A DNA stretch of 45,963 nucleotides from a virus. Position numbers and translations under genes: made by a program. Of this stretch, positions 1 through 7,293 are shown piece after piece. The stretch lies in the IMG/VR virus record IMGVR_UViG_3300021168_000009, positions 1 to 45,963 of that record; one strand, written 5' to 3'. The stretch's first letter is position 1, and every line of letters begins with the position of its first letter. The notes below the pieces were generated by a model. It was not told the origin of the DNA and did not search any database. It worked only from the letters and a program-made list of their open reading frames with translations.

Positions 1-26
1 ATGCGTAAAAACTAACATTTTTGGTA
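1..26. repeat. 26-bp terminal direct repeat, left copy
   Basis: The first 26 bases are identical to the last 26 (45938-45963). Genes run rightward off the right end and resume on the left in the same direction. The simplest reading is a circularly assembled (circularly permuted or circular) genome with a short overlap. A genuine but unusually short terminal repeat is possible, since T7-like phages usually have repeats of 150 bp or more. Confidence 0.9.
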
Positions 27-41
27 GAAAATCTTATGTAT

Positions 42-113
42 ATGCTGGTTGGCATAATTTTAATAGAACTAATAGTAATCATACGTCTTACTATTATACA
101 TATGCCTAAATAG
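42..113 (+). CDS. possible 23-residue hydrophobic peptide
   Basis: An ATG at 42 opens a 23-codon frame ending TAG at 111-113. The product is almost entirely Ile/Leu/Val/Thr with one Glu and one Arg in the middle and would behave as a membrane-inserting segment. It resembles the other tiny single-helix products of this early region (42026-42106, 45830-45913). No convincing ribosome binding site precedes it, so it may be chance coding in AT-rich leader sequence. Confidence 0.22.
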   Translation: MLVGIILIELIVIIRLTIIHMPK

Positions 114-207
114 TTCTTAGTAATACTAAAGAGCTTTTGTTACTTAGAGCTTTTCGTCCTTAAGGCAAATGCTAACATATTTTTAATTGATTGTCAAGGA
201 ATATTTT

Positions 208-411
208 ATGATTGGGTTTATCGTTTGGTTACTGCTTAGCATGTTAATTTGTTTTACTTTTCTCTATAGGAATAGAAAAGACATTAGCGATGACGATGAT
301 CTATCAATAGTAACGCTTTGTGTATTTTTCCTTTGGCCATTAATTGGCATAGCTTTGATTATTGTATCCCCGGTATTTATTCTAACTTGGGCTGTAAAGA
401 GACTGCCATGA
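208..411 (+). CDS. small two-helix membrane protein
   Basis: A 67-residue protein with two strongly hydrophobic segments (about residues 2-20 and 36-60) separated by a short charged loop containing RNRKD and a run of Asp (DDDD). It should sit in the inner membrane as a helical hairpin. I chose ATG 208 because AGGA lies 7 nt upstream; a TTG at 187 in the same frame has no such signal. The stop overlaps the next start (ATGA, 408-411), which indicates translational coupling. Small membrane proteins in early phage regions often act in host takeover or superinfection exclusion, but nothing here fixes the role. Confidence 0.75.
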   Translation: MIGFIVWLLLSMLICFTFLYRNRKDISDDDDLSIVTLCVFFLWPLIGIALIIVSPVFILTWAVKRLP

Positions 412-596
412 AAGTAACAACTGAAGGTCTTACCCTTGGTATTATCTCTGGTTTACAGCGTAGTGGATACAAAGTTGAGATTGAAGACGGTGGTTCATAC
501 GCTAACATCACCAAGGAAGCCCTATTAAGCGCCATTGTAAGCGATCCAGATGGTCAGGGCTGGGGTAGTATGGGTGAACCATTGGAAAGCCTTTAG
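408..596 (+). CDS. hypothetical protein, 62 aa
   Basis: Starts at the ATG overlapping the stop of the upstream membrane protein and ends with TAG. The product is soluble and mildly acidic, with an alternating strand/helix pattern and a Gly-rich C-terminal part (GQGWGSMGEP). I recognise no domain. Coupling to the preceding gene and good codon continuity support translation. A longer in-frame start at 318 lies inside the neighbouring gene and is unlikely. Confidence 0.6.
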   Translation: MKVTTEGLTLGIISGLQRSGYKVEIEDGGSYANITKEALLSAIVSDPDGQGWGSMGEPLESL

Positions 597-620
597 ACAG
601 GCTTAATTGAGGTTGTAGAT

Positions 621-767
621 ATGTGTAAGAATATGATCCACATTGGTTGGGCTAGACTGGTTAGAAAATATACAGCCATTACAGTTTGGGCTGAACCTGT
701 CTTCGTGTCTGGTATCAAAAAGCCAGACAATGTTCATTCTTGGTTTAAGGTGTACAGAAATGGATAA
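621..767 (+). CDS. hypothetical basic protein, 48 aa
   Basis: ATG 621 follows a GAGG-like Shine-Dalgarno about 9 nt upstream, and the frame runs to TAA 765-767. The product is small and basic, rich in Trp, Lys and Arg (WARLVRKY, SWFKVYRNG), which could suit nucleic-acid or protein binding. Its end overlaps the next gene start at 760. It lies in a different frame from the longer open frame that begins at 643. I recognise no family. Confidence 0.5.
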   Translation: MCKNMIHIGWARLVRKYTAITVWAEPVFVSGIKKPDNVHSWFKVYRNG

Positions 768-1047
768 GCCATTTGTGCATGGTGATTTAGTTTTCATTGA
801 TAACCTTGATGAAACAATGAGCCATTTCCCCACTAAACAATATGGTGTAGTTGACTATAGTTATTTTGATATGTATGGTGGCAAGTCAAGAGAGGAGTTT
901 ATTTATAGTTTAGTATTGTCCGACGGAGCACATGCATGGTATCCACATGAGTGCTTAAAGCTAAAGAAGGAAGCCATTGATCGTGAAACATATAATCAAT
1001 GGTACATGAGACAAATCAAAAAAGTTAAGGCACTAAACAATGGCTAA
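760..1047 (+). CDS. hypothetical protein, 95 aa
   Basis: A soluble protein whose N-terminal half (HGDLVFIDNLDE) looks like a small beta-barrel of the SH3 kind found in many short phage proteins. The C-terminal third is a charged helix (KLKKEAIDRETY). I place the start at ATG 760 because AAGG precedes it and it overlaps the upstream stop. The upstream frame extension to 643 reads like noise and is covered by another gene. It overlaps the following interrupted gene by 8 nt. Function unknown. Confidence 0.6.
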   Translation: MDKPFVHGDLVFIDNLDETMSHFPTKQYGVVDYSYFDMYGGKSREEFIYSLVLSDGAHAWYPHECLKLKKEAIDRETYNQWYMRQIKKVKALNNG

Positions 1048-1240
1048 GATTGTTAGGTTTAATGATGGTACATATGGTATACGTAAGTGGTGTTTTGTGT
1101 ATCTGTATAGGGATTTAAGACATCCACAGTTATAGTGGTCTCGTTTTAGTGGTTATCACGAAGATTGTAAGGGATCATTAGAAAATTGTTTAAAATGCAT
1201 ACCTACTGATAAAGGAACCCCAGTATGTCGAAGCATCTAA
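1040..1240 (+). pseudogene. small phage protein interrupted by an in-frame amber codon
   Basis: ATG 1040 opens a frame (MAKIVRFNDGTYGIRKW at its start) that meets TAG at 1133-1135 after 31 codons and then stays open for 34 more codons to TAA 1238-1240. Both halves read like one protein: an N-terminal KIVRF-(N/D)G-xYGIRK pattern and a C-terminal WSR then DC segment, as I recall from small phage proteins of about 60-75 aa. The stop lies just before a Trp codon (TGG), so a TGG to TAG change is the simplest explanation. Alternatives are a truncated 31-aa product or amber readthrough. None of the three tRNAs here has a CUA anticodon. Other genes here end in TAG, so wholesale recoding is unlikely. 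Confidence 0.5.
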
Positions 1241-1599
1241 TCTTTGTCTATGGTACACTTAAGCGTGGGTGGGGAAACAATGCCATCATCCACGACCAAG
1301 AATGTTTAGGTGAAGCCATTACTGTTGAGCATAGCTTTCAAATGTATACTCTGGGTGGTTTCCCGGGAGTGGTAGGTGGTGATAAACAAATAATGGGTGA
1401 ACTTTGGGAAGTAGATGACACAGCATTTGATAGGTGTGATCGTCTAGAAGGTCATCCACGTTTTTATAAACGCTACCAGATCGAAGTGCTTACTAAAAAA
1501 TTAACTGGTATGAGTAAAGATACAGCTTGGATTTACATTTACCAAGGTGATGTAAGTCAACGTACTCCCATTAAGGAATGGACACATGCTTACTCGTGA
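1225..1599 (+). CDS. gamma-glutamylcyclotransferase-like protein (GGCT/AIG2 fold)
   Basis: A 124-residue protein of typical length for the GGCT/AIG2 family. It shows the substrate-binding signature YGTLKRG at residues 9-15 and the catalytic-type Glu in the DRLEGHP motif (Glu75). Family members cyclise gamma-glutamyl amines or peptides to 5-oxoproline plus the free amine, acting in the cytoplasm. A good ribosome site (AAGGA) precedes ATG 1225. It is the first gene of a cassette of glutamine and gamma-glutamyl enzymes, so it probably breaks or edits a gamma-glutamyl linkage made by the downstream ligases. Its end overlaps the next gene by 14 nt. The fold is confident; the substrate is unknown. 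Confidence 0.88.
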   Translation: MSKHLIFVYGTLKRGWGNNAIIHDQECLGEAITVEHSFQMYTLGGFPGVVGGDKQIMGELWEVDDTAFDRCDRLEGHPRFYKRYQIEVLTKKLTGMSKDTAWIYIYQGDVSQRTPIKEWTHAYS

Positions 1600-2470
1600 A
1601 GAAGATAAGACTGCGCATAGTAAATACTTTAATTTAAATAGGCGTGCTTCAACTGCCTGTTCAGTTAAACATGATAAATATGGTAAGGTAAGTTATGGCC
1701 ATGCACATCAAATGTGCTTTGGCGGTCTAGCTGCTCTTATCACTAAACATTCTGAATATATTATCAATGGTATTCAGTACATGTGGCCGAATTATGAAAG
1801 TAGTTCTAAGGAAAATACTGAGTTCTTTCTTGACTATCTAATGAATGAAAGCCCATTCAAAGATTGTTTCTTTGATAAAGATGTTAAGTGGTCAATTGAA
1901 AACAACTTAACATTCCATAAGATTGATATGCCGGGCAATATGGTAATTGGTTGCCTGTCAGCAGTTAGGGAAATGTGGGAAGAATATAGTTCACAAGGTT
2001 TTAAATATTTTAAGCAGCTGGTTGATGCTGGTTGTACTAAAGATTTTGCATGGTTGATTATACATAATCTTAAGTATGGTGTTGATACAGATTTATGTTT
2101 TAAAAGGCCTAATTATAATGGTGGTCATTCAGCATGGCCAGAAAATAGTGCTAACATTGGTGATGCAATTAATTATATTAATTGTAATATTCCGGGAGTT
2201 CACGAGAATAACTTCTGGTATGGATATCCATACAAGGGTGTATTTCAACTGTTTCTTAATTCTTATGATGTGGTTAAGGGTGATGATAATTTTGCTTATT
2301 GGATTATAAATAATAGTGATAAGAAAGTAAAATCCAATGTCAGAAAAGAGCCTTGGGAGTCTGGTGCAGCAATTGTTTATAACATCACACTACCTGTAAA
2401 TGAAATGATTGAAGAGATGGCCTTGATGTGTGATAAGTTCTACAAGACTTTTAAGGAGTATATTAAATGA
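1586..2470 (+). CDS. unknown protein of the amidoligase cassette, 294 aa
   Basis: A 294-residue soluble protein translationally coupled on both sides (14-nt overlap upstream, 4-nt overlap with the class I amidotransferase downstream). It is rich in aromatic and Asn residues and has conserved-looking His/Cys patches near the N-terminus (GHAHQMCFGG, about residues 38-47), a C-terminal NFWYGYPYKG segment and helical stretches. I cannot assign a family. The tight packing among peptide-bond enzymes suggests it acts on the same substrate, as an enzyme or carrier, but that is inference from context. Confidence 0.75.
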   Translation: MLTREEDKTAHSKYFNLNRRASTACSVKHDKYGKVSYGHAHQMCFGGLAALITKHSEYIINGIQYMWPNYESSSKENTEFFLDYLMNESPFKDCFFDKDVKWSIENNLTFHKIDMPGNMVIGCLSAVREMWEEYSSQGFKYFKQLVDAGCTKDFAWLIIHNLKYGVDTDLCFKRPNYNGGHSAWPENSANIGDAINYINCNIPGVHENNFWYGYPYKGVFQLFLNSYDVVKGDDNFAYWIINNSDKKVKSNVRKEPWESGAAIVYNITLPVNEMIEEMALMCDKFYKTFKEYIK

Positions 2471-3039
2471 AGGTTTATATTGTTGGTGGTGGATCAGACT
2501 TCTCTAAGATGTTCCAGTCCTATGGATGGGAAGTTACTACAGACTTATTTAAGGCAGACCTAGTTCAGTTCACTGGTGGTGCAGATGTAACACCAGAGAT
2601 TTATGGTGAGAAGAATACTGATAGTCATAATGACTTTAATAGAGATTTAAGAGAAGCTGCTATCTTTACCATTGCTAAACGTATTGGTAAGCCGATGGTG
2701 GGTGTATGTCGTGGTGGTCAGTTCCTTAATGTCATGTGTGGTGGGTCAATGATTCAACATGTTGAAGGGCATACTAAAGCACACACCATTACTGCATGGT
2801 ACAAAGGTATTGCTAAAACAGTATTAGTAACTTCGACACATCATCAAATGATGGTTCCAGAACCTGATAATGGTGATGTATTAGCTTACACAGATACTGT
2901 TGGTGATGCTGATACAGAGGTTATCATGTATTGGGAAGATATGGTATTATGCTTCCAACCACACCCAGAGTTTGGTGGACATGAATGTCAAGAGTATTAT
3001 TTTGAATTGATTGAACGTTGTCTAGGACTAAAGGCATAG
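2467..3039 (+). CDS. class I glutamine amidotransferase fold protein, peptidase C26 (PuuD/gamma-glutamyl hydrolase) type
   Basis: 190 residues with the complete catalytic set of the family: nucleophile elbow GVCRGGQ with Cys81, and HPE at 166-168 (His166, Glu168). The HHQMM segment at 125-129 matches the histidine pair of the PuuD/gamma-glutamyl hydrolase branch rather than synthase-linked amidotransferases. Such enzymes hydrolyse gamma-glutamyl bonds, for example in gamma-Glu-GABA or polyglutamates. It is compact compared with cellular PuuD (about 250 aa). Overlapping ATGA with the upstream unknown shows co-translation. Together with the cyclotransferase it gives the cassette two gamma-glutamyl cleaving activities alongside several ligases. 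The exact substrate is unknown. Confidence 0.87.
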   Translation: MKVYIVGGGSDFSKMFQSYGWEVTTDLFKADLVQFTGGADVTPEIYGEKNTDSHNDFNRDLREAAIFTIAKRIGKPMVGVCRGGQFLNVMCGGSMIQHVEGHTKAHTITAWYKGIAKTVLVTSTHHQMMVPEPDNGDVLAYTDTVGDADTEVIMYWEDMVLCFQPHPEFGGHECQEYYFELIERCLGLKA

Positions 3040-3042
3040 ATT

Positions 3043-3459
3043 ATGGCCAGAGTCTCTAATTTTACTGACTGTTGTTCAGGCGCAATTTTCAGCGGGTTTG
3101 GTGGTGGACATGTTGGAGAAACTGAATCATGGTCTAAGCGGGAATTGATTAAATGGTTGTGTGATAAACTTACTAAATGTAAGTTGCGTTATGCAACTGT
3201 AGTTGCCATACCAACTTCATCACAACCTAATGCTATAGCAGCATTAGAAGAGGTTGGATTCTACCAACATCCAGATGGTGTTGATGGTGGTGGGTATAGA
3301 CTTACAAAGTCACATAAGATGTGTGTGATGTTTATGCCACTTTATGAGTGGGATGAAAAGAAATTCCTTGAGTCCTATGATCCAAATAAGGATGATTACA
3401 AGGATAAACCTAATCGTGGTGAAAAATTTACCAAAACTACGGCTGATACCTATTGGTAA
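3043..3459 (+). CDS. unknown protein, weakly GNAT-like, 138 aa
   Basis: The gene starts 3 nt after the preceding stop. The middle holds TVVAIPTSSQPNAIAALEEV followed by GFYQHPDG, which resembles the last strand-helix-strand of GNAT acetyltransferases (an Asn/Ala-rich helix then a Gly-Phe turn). The acetyl-CoA loop is not obvious and the N-terminus is Gly-rich. The tail is highly charged and probably disordered. It may be a diverged or minimal acyltransferase, or an unrelated fold. Its position between the C26-like hydrolase and the class II amidotransferase implies a shared pathway. I would not assign a function. Confidence 0.7.
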   Translation: MARVSNFTDCCSGAIFSGFGGGHVGETESWSKRELIKWLCDKLTKCKLRYATVVAIPTSSQPNAIAALEEVGFYQHPDGVDGGGYRLTKSHKMCVMFMPLYEWDEKKFLESYDPNKDDYKDKPNRGEKFTKTTADTYW

Positions 3460-3513
3460 TGCAATACTGATTTTGTGAATTAACCTCAGAAAATAATTAA
3501 TAGGAAATTAATC

Positions 3514-4995
3514 ATGTGTGGAATTGTTGGCTGTGTGGGTAAAATTTATGCTAAAGAAGAAGAAGTGTTCAAACTTCTATCTAAGCTAGATGTTATTCGT
3601 GGTGAGCATTCAACTGGTGTGTTATCAGTTACCAAGGATATTGGTAGTTGGGAAACACAAAAGATGGTAGGTACGTCATATGATCTTTTTGCAACTAAGG
3701 GTTTCAATGAGATGTTTAAGCGTACACATCTATGCCTATTTGGACACAATCGTCAAGCTACTCGCGGCACAATCACAAATGATAATGCCCATCCATTTGC
3801 CCATGACCATATTGTAGGTTGCCATAATGGCACACTTAATAGTATGTGGAATCTTAAGGACAATAAGAACTTCACTGTTGATAGTGATAATATTTATTAT
3901 GATATGTCACACAATGGTGCTAAGAAAACTCTTGAGAAGCTTAATGGAGCATTTGCTCTATGTTGGTATGATGACAAGGAGCGTACTATTAATCTTGTCA
4001 GAAATGAACAACGTCCTTTGTACTATTGTTACACAAAAGATCATAAGACATTCTTCTGGGCATCTGAGTCATGGATGCTTCATGTAGCAATGTTAAAGAA
4101 TGATCTTGATCGTGATGAGATTCATTTCTTGCCAGAAAGACAACTTCTAACAATTGATGTGCCGGTTGTAGCTGGCAGTCAAGTAGAGAAAATTGAACAT
4201 AGGCAGGAGGGCGTGGAGTTCTACAAAGCTCCCGCGTTTCGGGAAGGTGGTTCATGGGACTCAGACTGGTACTCCACTTCAAGGAACCGCCCATATGCAG
4301 GTTCGACTTACACGACGGGAAAAACGGGAACTGAAGCGTCAAAAGAAACTCCAAAGAAAGTAACAAACATAAATGATAAGAGGAGTTCAGTAACTCTGAA
4401 CACACGATTTCTGGGAAAGACTATCGTCTTTTCTGTGGTCGGAAAAGGTAAAGAAGGTAATTTAGATCACATCAAATGTGAAGTTGAAGATCAGGTTAAT
4501 CCTCCTGAACTACGTGTGTTTACAGACTATAAAGGAAAATTAGGAACACTTCTACTTGATAGTCCTAAGATGTTTAAGGGTAAGGTTAAGGCTGTATCAA
4601 ATTATGGTGCAAGCACTTATCTAGTTTGTGATAATAGAACCATTGAGGAAGTACCATATGAGGAAGCCATTTGGCTAGGCAATTCCAAAAGTGAAGATCA
4701 TGCCCCGCTTAATAAGGATGATGAAGAAGCTATTGTAGAGCAGTCAGTACAAGACTACGCAGATGCAATGAAGAGTGTAAAGTACACTGGCTTTGAAGGT
4801 AAGCTGCTAACACCAGAAGAGTATGCTAGGAATACTGGTGGTGGTTGTGCTTTATGTGGAGATTATCCTTCACTAAGTGGAATGGATAAGATTGTGTGGA
4901 TTAGTAATGTAGAACATTTCTGTGAAAACTGCAGTGAGACACAATTTGCAATTGAATATTTAACCCCAAGCGCAAAGAACATTAACAAGGTGTGA
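3514..4995 (+). CDS. class II glutamine amidotransferase (Ntn hydrolase) with C-terminal zinc motif
   Basis: 493 residues. The product begins Met-Cys-Gly-Ile-Val, so Cys2 becomes the N-terminal nucleophile after Met removal. The domain keeps GHNRQATRG (78-86), HNGTLNS (104-110) and a DSDN segment near 123-126, the usual glutamine-binding elements. The domain releases ammonia from glutamine. The remaining ~270 residues contain no synthase domain I recognise; a Ser/Thr-rich linker (about 240-290) leads to a small beta-rich domain, and the end has two CxxC pairs (CALC, CENC) that should bind zinc. The ammonia acceptor is probably acted on by the neighbouring ligases. AGGA precedes ATG 3514, and the stop is 1 nt from the next gene. 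Close analogues occur in phiEco32-type cassettes. Confidence 0.9.
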   Translation: MCGIVGCVGKIYAKEEEVFKLLSKLDVIRGEHSTGVLSVTKDIGSWETQKMVGTSYDLFATKGFNEMFKRTHLCLFGHNRQATRGTITNDNAHPFAHDHIVGCHNGTLNSMWNLKDNKNFTVDSDNIYYDMSHNGAKKTLEKLNGAFALCWYDDKERTINLVRNEQRPLYYCYTKDHKTFFWASESWMLHVAMLKNDLDRDEIHFLPERQLLTIDVPVVAGSQVEKIEHRQEGVEFYKAPAFREGGSWDSDWYSTSRNRPYAGSTYTTGKTGTEASKETPKKVTNINDKRSSVTLNTRFLGKTIVFSVVGKGKEGNLDHIKCEVEDQVNPPELRVFTDYKGKLGTLLLDSPKMFKGKVKAVSNYGASTYLVCDNRTIEEVPYEEAIWLGNSKSEDHAPLNKDDEEAIVEQSVQDYADAMKSVKYTGFEGKLLTPEEYARNTGGGCALCGDYPSLSGMDKIVWISNVEHFCENCSETQFAIEYLTPSAKNINKV

Positions 4996-4996
4996 T

Positions 4997-5806
4997 ATGA
5001 AAATTCTAGTGGGTGCTGACCCTGAAATCTTTATGTTTAAGGATGGACTACCAGTATCGGCTCATGGTGCCATTCAAGGAACAAAGCATGATCCATTCAA
5101 AGTAAAGGATGGTGCAGTACAAGTAGATGGTATGGCTCTTGAGTTTAACATCGATCCTGCTAGTACAGAGGAAGAGTTTATCCATAATGTTGAATCAGTA
5201 CTAGCAACACTTAAGAGTATGGTTCCGGGATTTGATCTGGTAGCTACACCAGTGGCAGAGTTTGGGTTTGATTACATTAAAGCACAGCCTGAAGATGCAT
5301 TGCTACTTGGTTGCGACCCAGACTTTGATGCATGGAATGATGGTCAGATTAACCCTAGACCTAATGGGGATAATCCATTTAGAACTGGTGCGGGGCATGT
5401 TCATATTGGTTGGACTAGTGATGCCGACGTGATGGACTCATCACATATTAATACCGGCATTACACTTACCAAGCAACTTGATGCATTCCTAGCATTGCCA
5501 TCACTATTCTATGACTCTGCAACTAAGCGTCGTACTATGTATGGTAAGGCTGGTGCATTTAGAACTAAGTCTTATGGTGTTGAATATCGTGTTCTTAGCA
5601 ATGCATGGCTTAAAGACTCGAAGCTTATGGGTTGGGTGTATAAGAATACAATACTTGCCGTAGAGAATTTAATGGGCGGTAATCATGTTTATAAGGAAAT
5701 GGGTGAAGATATTCTTTCAGAAATTACAAACGATAAGCCAAACCTTAAGATGGTTAAGGATTGGTTGGTTGCACATAACATTCCGCTTCCGCCACAGGTG
5801 GCCTAA
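4997..5806 (+). CDS. phage COOH-NH2 ligase, type 2 (glutamine synthetase/GCS-like fold)
   Basis: 269 residues with the hallmark start GADPEIF (6-12), an acidic strand (ALEFN, Glu49), the metal/ATP-binding HVHIGW (134-139) and a GVEYRVLSN strand near the C-terminal third. These are the features of the phiEco32-like COOH-NH2 ligase type 2 family, relatives of gamma-glutamylcysteine ligase. They use ATP to join a carboxylate to an amine through an acyl phosphate. The gene is packed between the class II amidotransferase and a small unknown. It is the first of three ATP-dependent amide-forming enzymes in the cassette. Substrates are unknown; a gamma-carboxylate of Glu is an inference from the gamma-glutamyl cleaving neighbours. 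Confidence 0.9.
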   Translation: MKILVGADPEIFMFKDGLPVSAHGAIQGTKHDPFKVKDGAVQVDGMALEFNIDPASTEEEFIHNVESVLATLKSMVPGFDLVATPVAEFGFDYIKAQPEDALLLGCDPDFDAWNDGQINPRPNGDNPFRTGAGHVHIGWTSDADVMDSSHINTGITLTKQLDAFLALPSLFYDSATKRRTMYGKAGAFRTKSYGVEYRVLSNAWLKDSKLMGWVYKNTILAVENLMGGNHVYKEMGEDILSEITNDKPNLKMVKDWLVAHNIPLPPQVA

Positions 5807-5807
5807 T

Positions 5808-6374
5808 ATGTATGGTAAAGATTTTGGTTATGCTAATACAAGAGTTACTGGAACTGTTGTAAGGCTTATTAAGGGTGGTGAACCAGTTCTTGTAAATACA
5901 ATAACTAATAGTGGGTTATGTTCAGTAACATTGCTAGAGAATATTGAAGCAGGTGATAGTACAACAGTACATTTAGATGATCTTAATTTAGAACCCGTGC
6001 CTTTGGGTTATGTTAATCACAATGGTAAGGCTATTTATCTACAACGTATTCCTGTAAGACGTGGTCCGGGTAATCAAGGATTAAATGCTAATAACTGTAT
6101 ATCCACAGGCGAGAGACTTTGGAGATTTCCAAACAAGGCACTTAGACAGTGTATCATGGGTAAGTATCCAGACTTTAAAACTGCTTTTAAGAGTGCAAAC
6201 GGTATTAATAAGTTTAACTTAGAAAAGTCAATTGCTTTTGATAGGCATTGGGCAGTATCAGAAGAAAGACTTTATTACAAAAATAATCTTTTGGTTGGTA
6301 TAATCAAAGATGGTAAGCCTAGTCTACTACCAGAGTTTAAATACTTGAGAGAGTGTTTAGCGGAGATTGTATGA
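5808..6374 (+). CDS. unknown amidoligase-cassette protein, 188 aa (N-terminal SH3-like)
   Basis: I place the start at ATG 5808, one base after the upstream stop; the open frame back to 5685 only runs inside the ligase gene. The N-terminal ~60 residues (TRVTGTVVRL, EPVLVN, LEPVPLGYVN) look like a small beta barrel. A basic segment with YLQRIPVRRGPGNQGL and a C-terminal helical part follow. I recall similar proteins lying beside phage COOH-NH2 ligases, but no biochemical role is known to me. The stop overlaps the next ATG. It could bind the substrate or a partner enzyme. Confidence 0.75.
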   Translation: MYGKDFGYANTRVTGTVVRLIKGGEPVLVNTITNSGLCSVTLLENIEAGDSTTVHLDDLNLEPVPLGYVNHNGKAIYLQRIPVRRGPGNQGLNANNCISTGERLWRFPNKALRQCIMGKYPDFKTAFKSANGINKFNLEKSIAFDRHWAVSEERLYYKNNLLVGIIKDGKPSLLPEFKYLRECLAEIV

Positions 6375-7252
6375 GTACCGTAGCAAAAGAAATGGGCATT
6401 AAGAAATTGGTTACAGGTGACGTTGGTATTGAGATTGAGGTTGAAGGTACAGGTCTTCCAGTGATGGCTAAATATTGGAACAATGAACAGGACGGTAGTT
6501 TACAAGGGCCAGAATCTAGAGAATACGTACTTAAGCGACCAATGACTCTAGTAGAAGCTAAGAGTGCCTTAGATCATCTTGATAATGAATATAAGCGTTG
6601 GAATACAACAGTTAATGATTCTGTTCGTGCTGGTGTGCATATCCATATTAACTGTCAACATCTGACGATGACACAGCTTTATAACTTCATGACTGTGTAC
6701 CTAATCCTTGAGAATGTTCTTGTTAAGTGGTGTGGTGATTCTAGGTGTGGTAATCTATTCTGCCTTAGGGCATCAGATGCAGAATGGATCTTAACTCAGA
6801 TTAGACATGCAGCAAGTACCAAGAAGTTTATCAATGCATTCCACAGAGACGAGTTAAGATATTCTTCTATGAATGTTAAGGCATTGGGTGATTATGGGTC
6901 TTTAGAGTTTAGATCAATGCGTGGTACTCGTGACCTAGGATTGATTTATATGTGGGCTGAAACACTACTAGGTCTACGTGAATTTGCAAAGAAGTTTAAT
7001 AATCCTGCTGACATCATTGAAGCATTTAGTATTCAAAGTCCTCTTAGGTTTATGAGGAATGCTTTGGGTGATAATTATGATTCATTCAAAACAGATGGAC
7101 AAGAAAAGATGTTATGGACTGGTGTACATAATGCACAAGATATTGCATTCTGTGCAGACTGGTCTAAGTTTGATCCTAAGATGCGTAAGATTGGAGAGCT
7201 TGAATTTCCAGAAGATATGAATGATATTGATGAACCAGAAGATGATTTCTGA
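6371..7252 (+). CDS. amidoligase (Amidoligase_2-like, GCS superfamily)
   Basis: 293 residues from ATG 6371, which has GGAG upstream and overlaps the preceding stop; the upstream in-frame TTG at 6353 is less likely. Core motifs: VGIEIEVEG (18-26), DGSL (41-44), ESREYVL (48-54), GVHIHIN (88-94) and GSLEFRSMRGT (about 185-195), matching the metal- and ATP-binding strands of the Amidoligase_2 family. It is a second, distinct carboxylate-amine ligase in the same operon, so two successive condensations are plausible. The acidic C-terminus (DMNDIDEPEDDF) is probably a flexible tail. The specific reaction is not predictable from sequence alone. Confidence 0.88.
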   Translation: MSTVAKEMGIKKLVTGDVGIEIEVEGTGLPVMAKYWNNEQDGSLQGPESREYVLKRPMTLVEAKSALDHLDNEYKRWNTTVNDSVRAGVHIHINCQHLTMTQLYNFMTVYLILENVLVKWCGDSRCGNLFCLRASDAEWILTQIRHAASTKKFINAFHRDELRYSSMNVKALGDYGSLEFRSMRGTRDLGLIYMWAETLLGLREFAKKFNNPADIIEAFSIQSPLRFMRNALGDNYDSFKTDGQEKMLWTGVHNAQDIAFCADWSKFDPKMRKIGELEFPEDMNDIDEPEDDF

Positions 7253-7293
7253 TAATCCAATGCTGAAAACAACAATTTTATTGAGAAAATATT

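Noticed and set aside
120-170. Terminator from the repeated AGAGCTTTT
   Set aside because: The repeats are direct, not inverted, so no stable stem forms.
1133-1135. Genome-wide amber recoding
   Set aside because: Other genes end normally at TAG and no suppressor tRNA with CUA anticodon is present.
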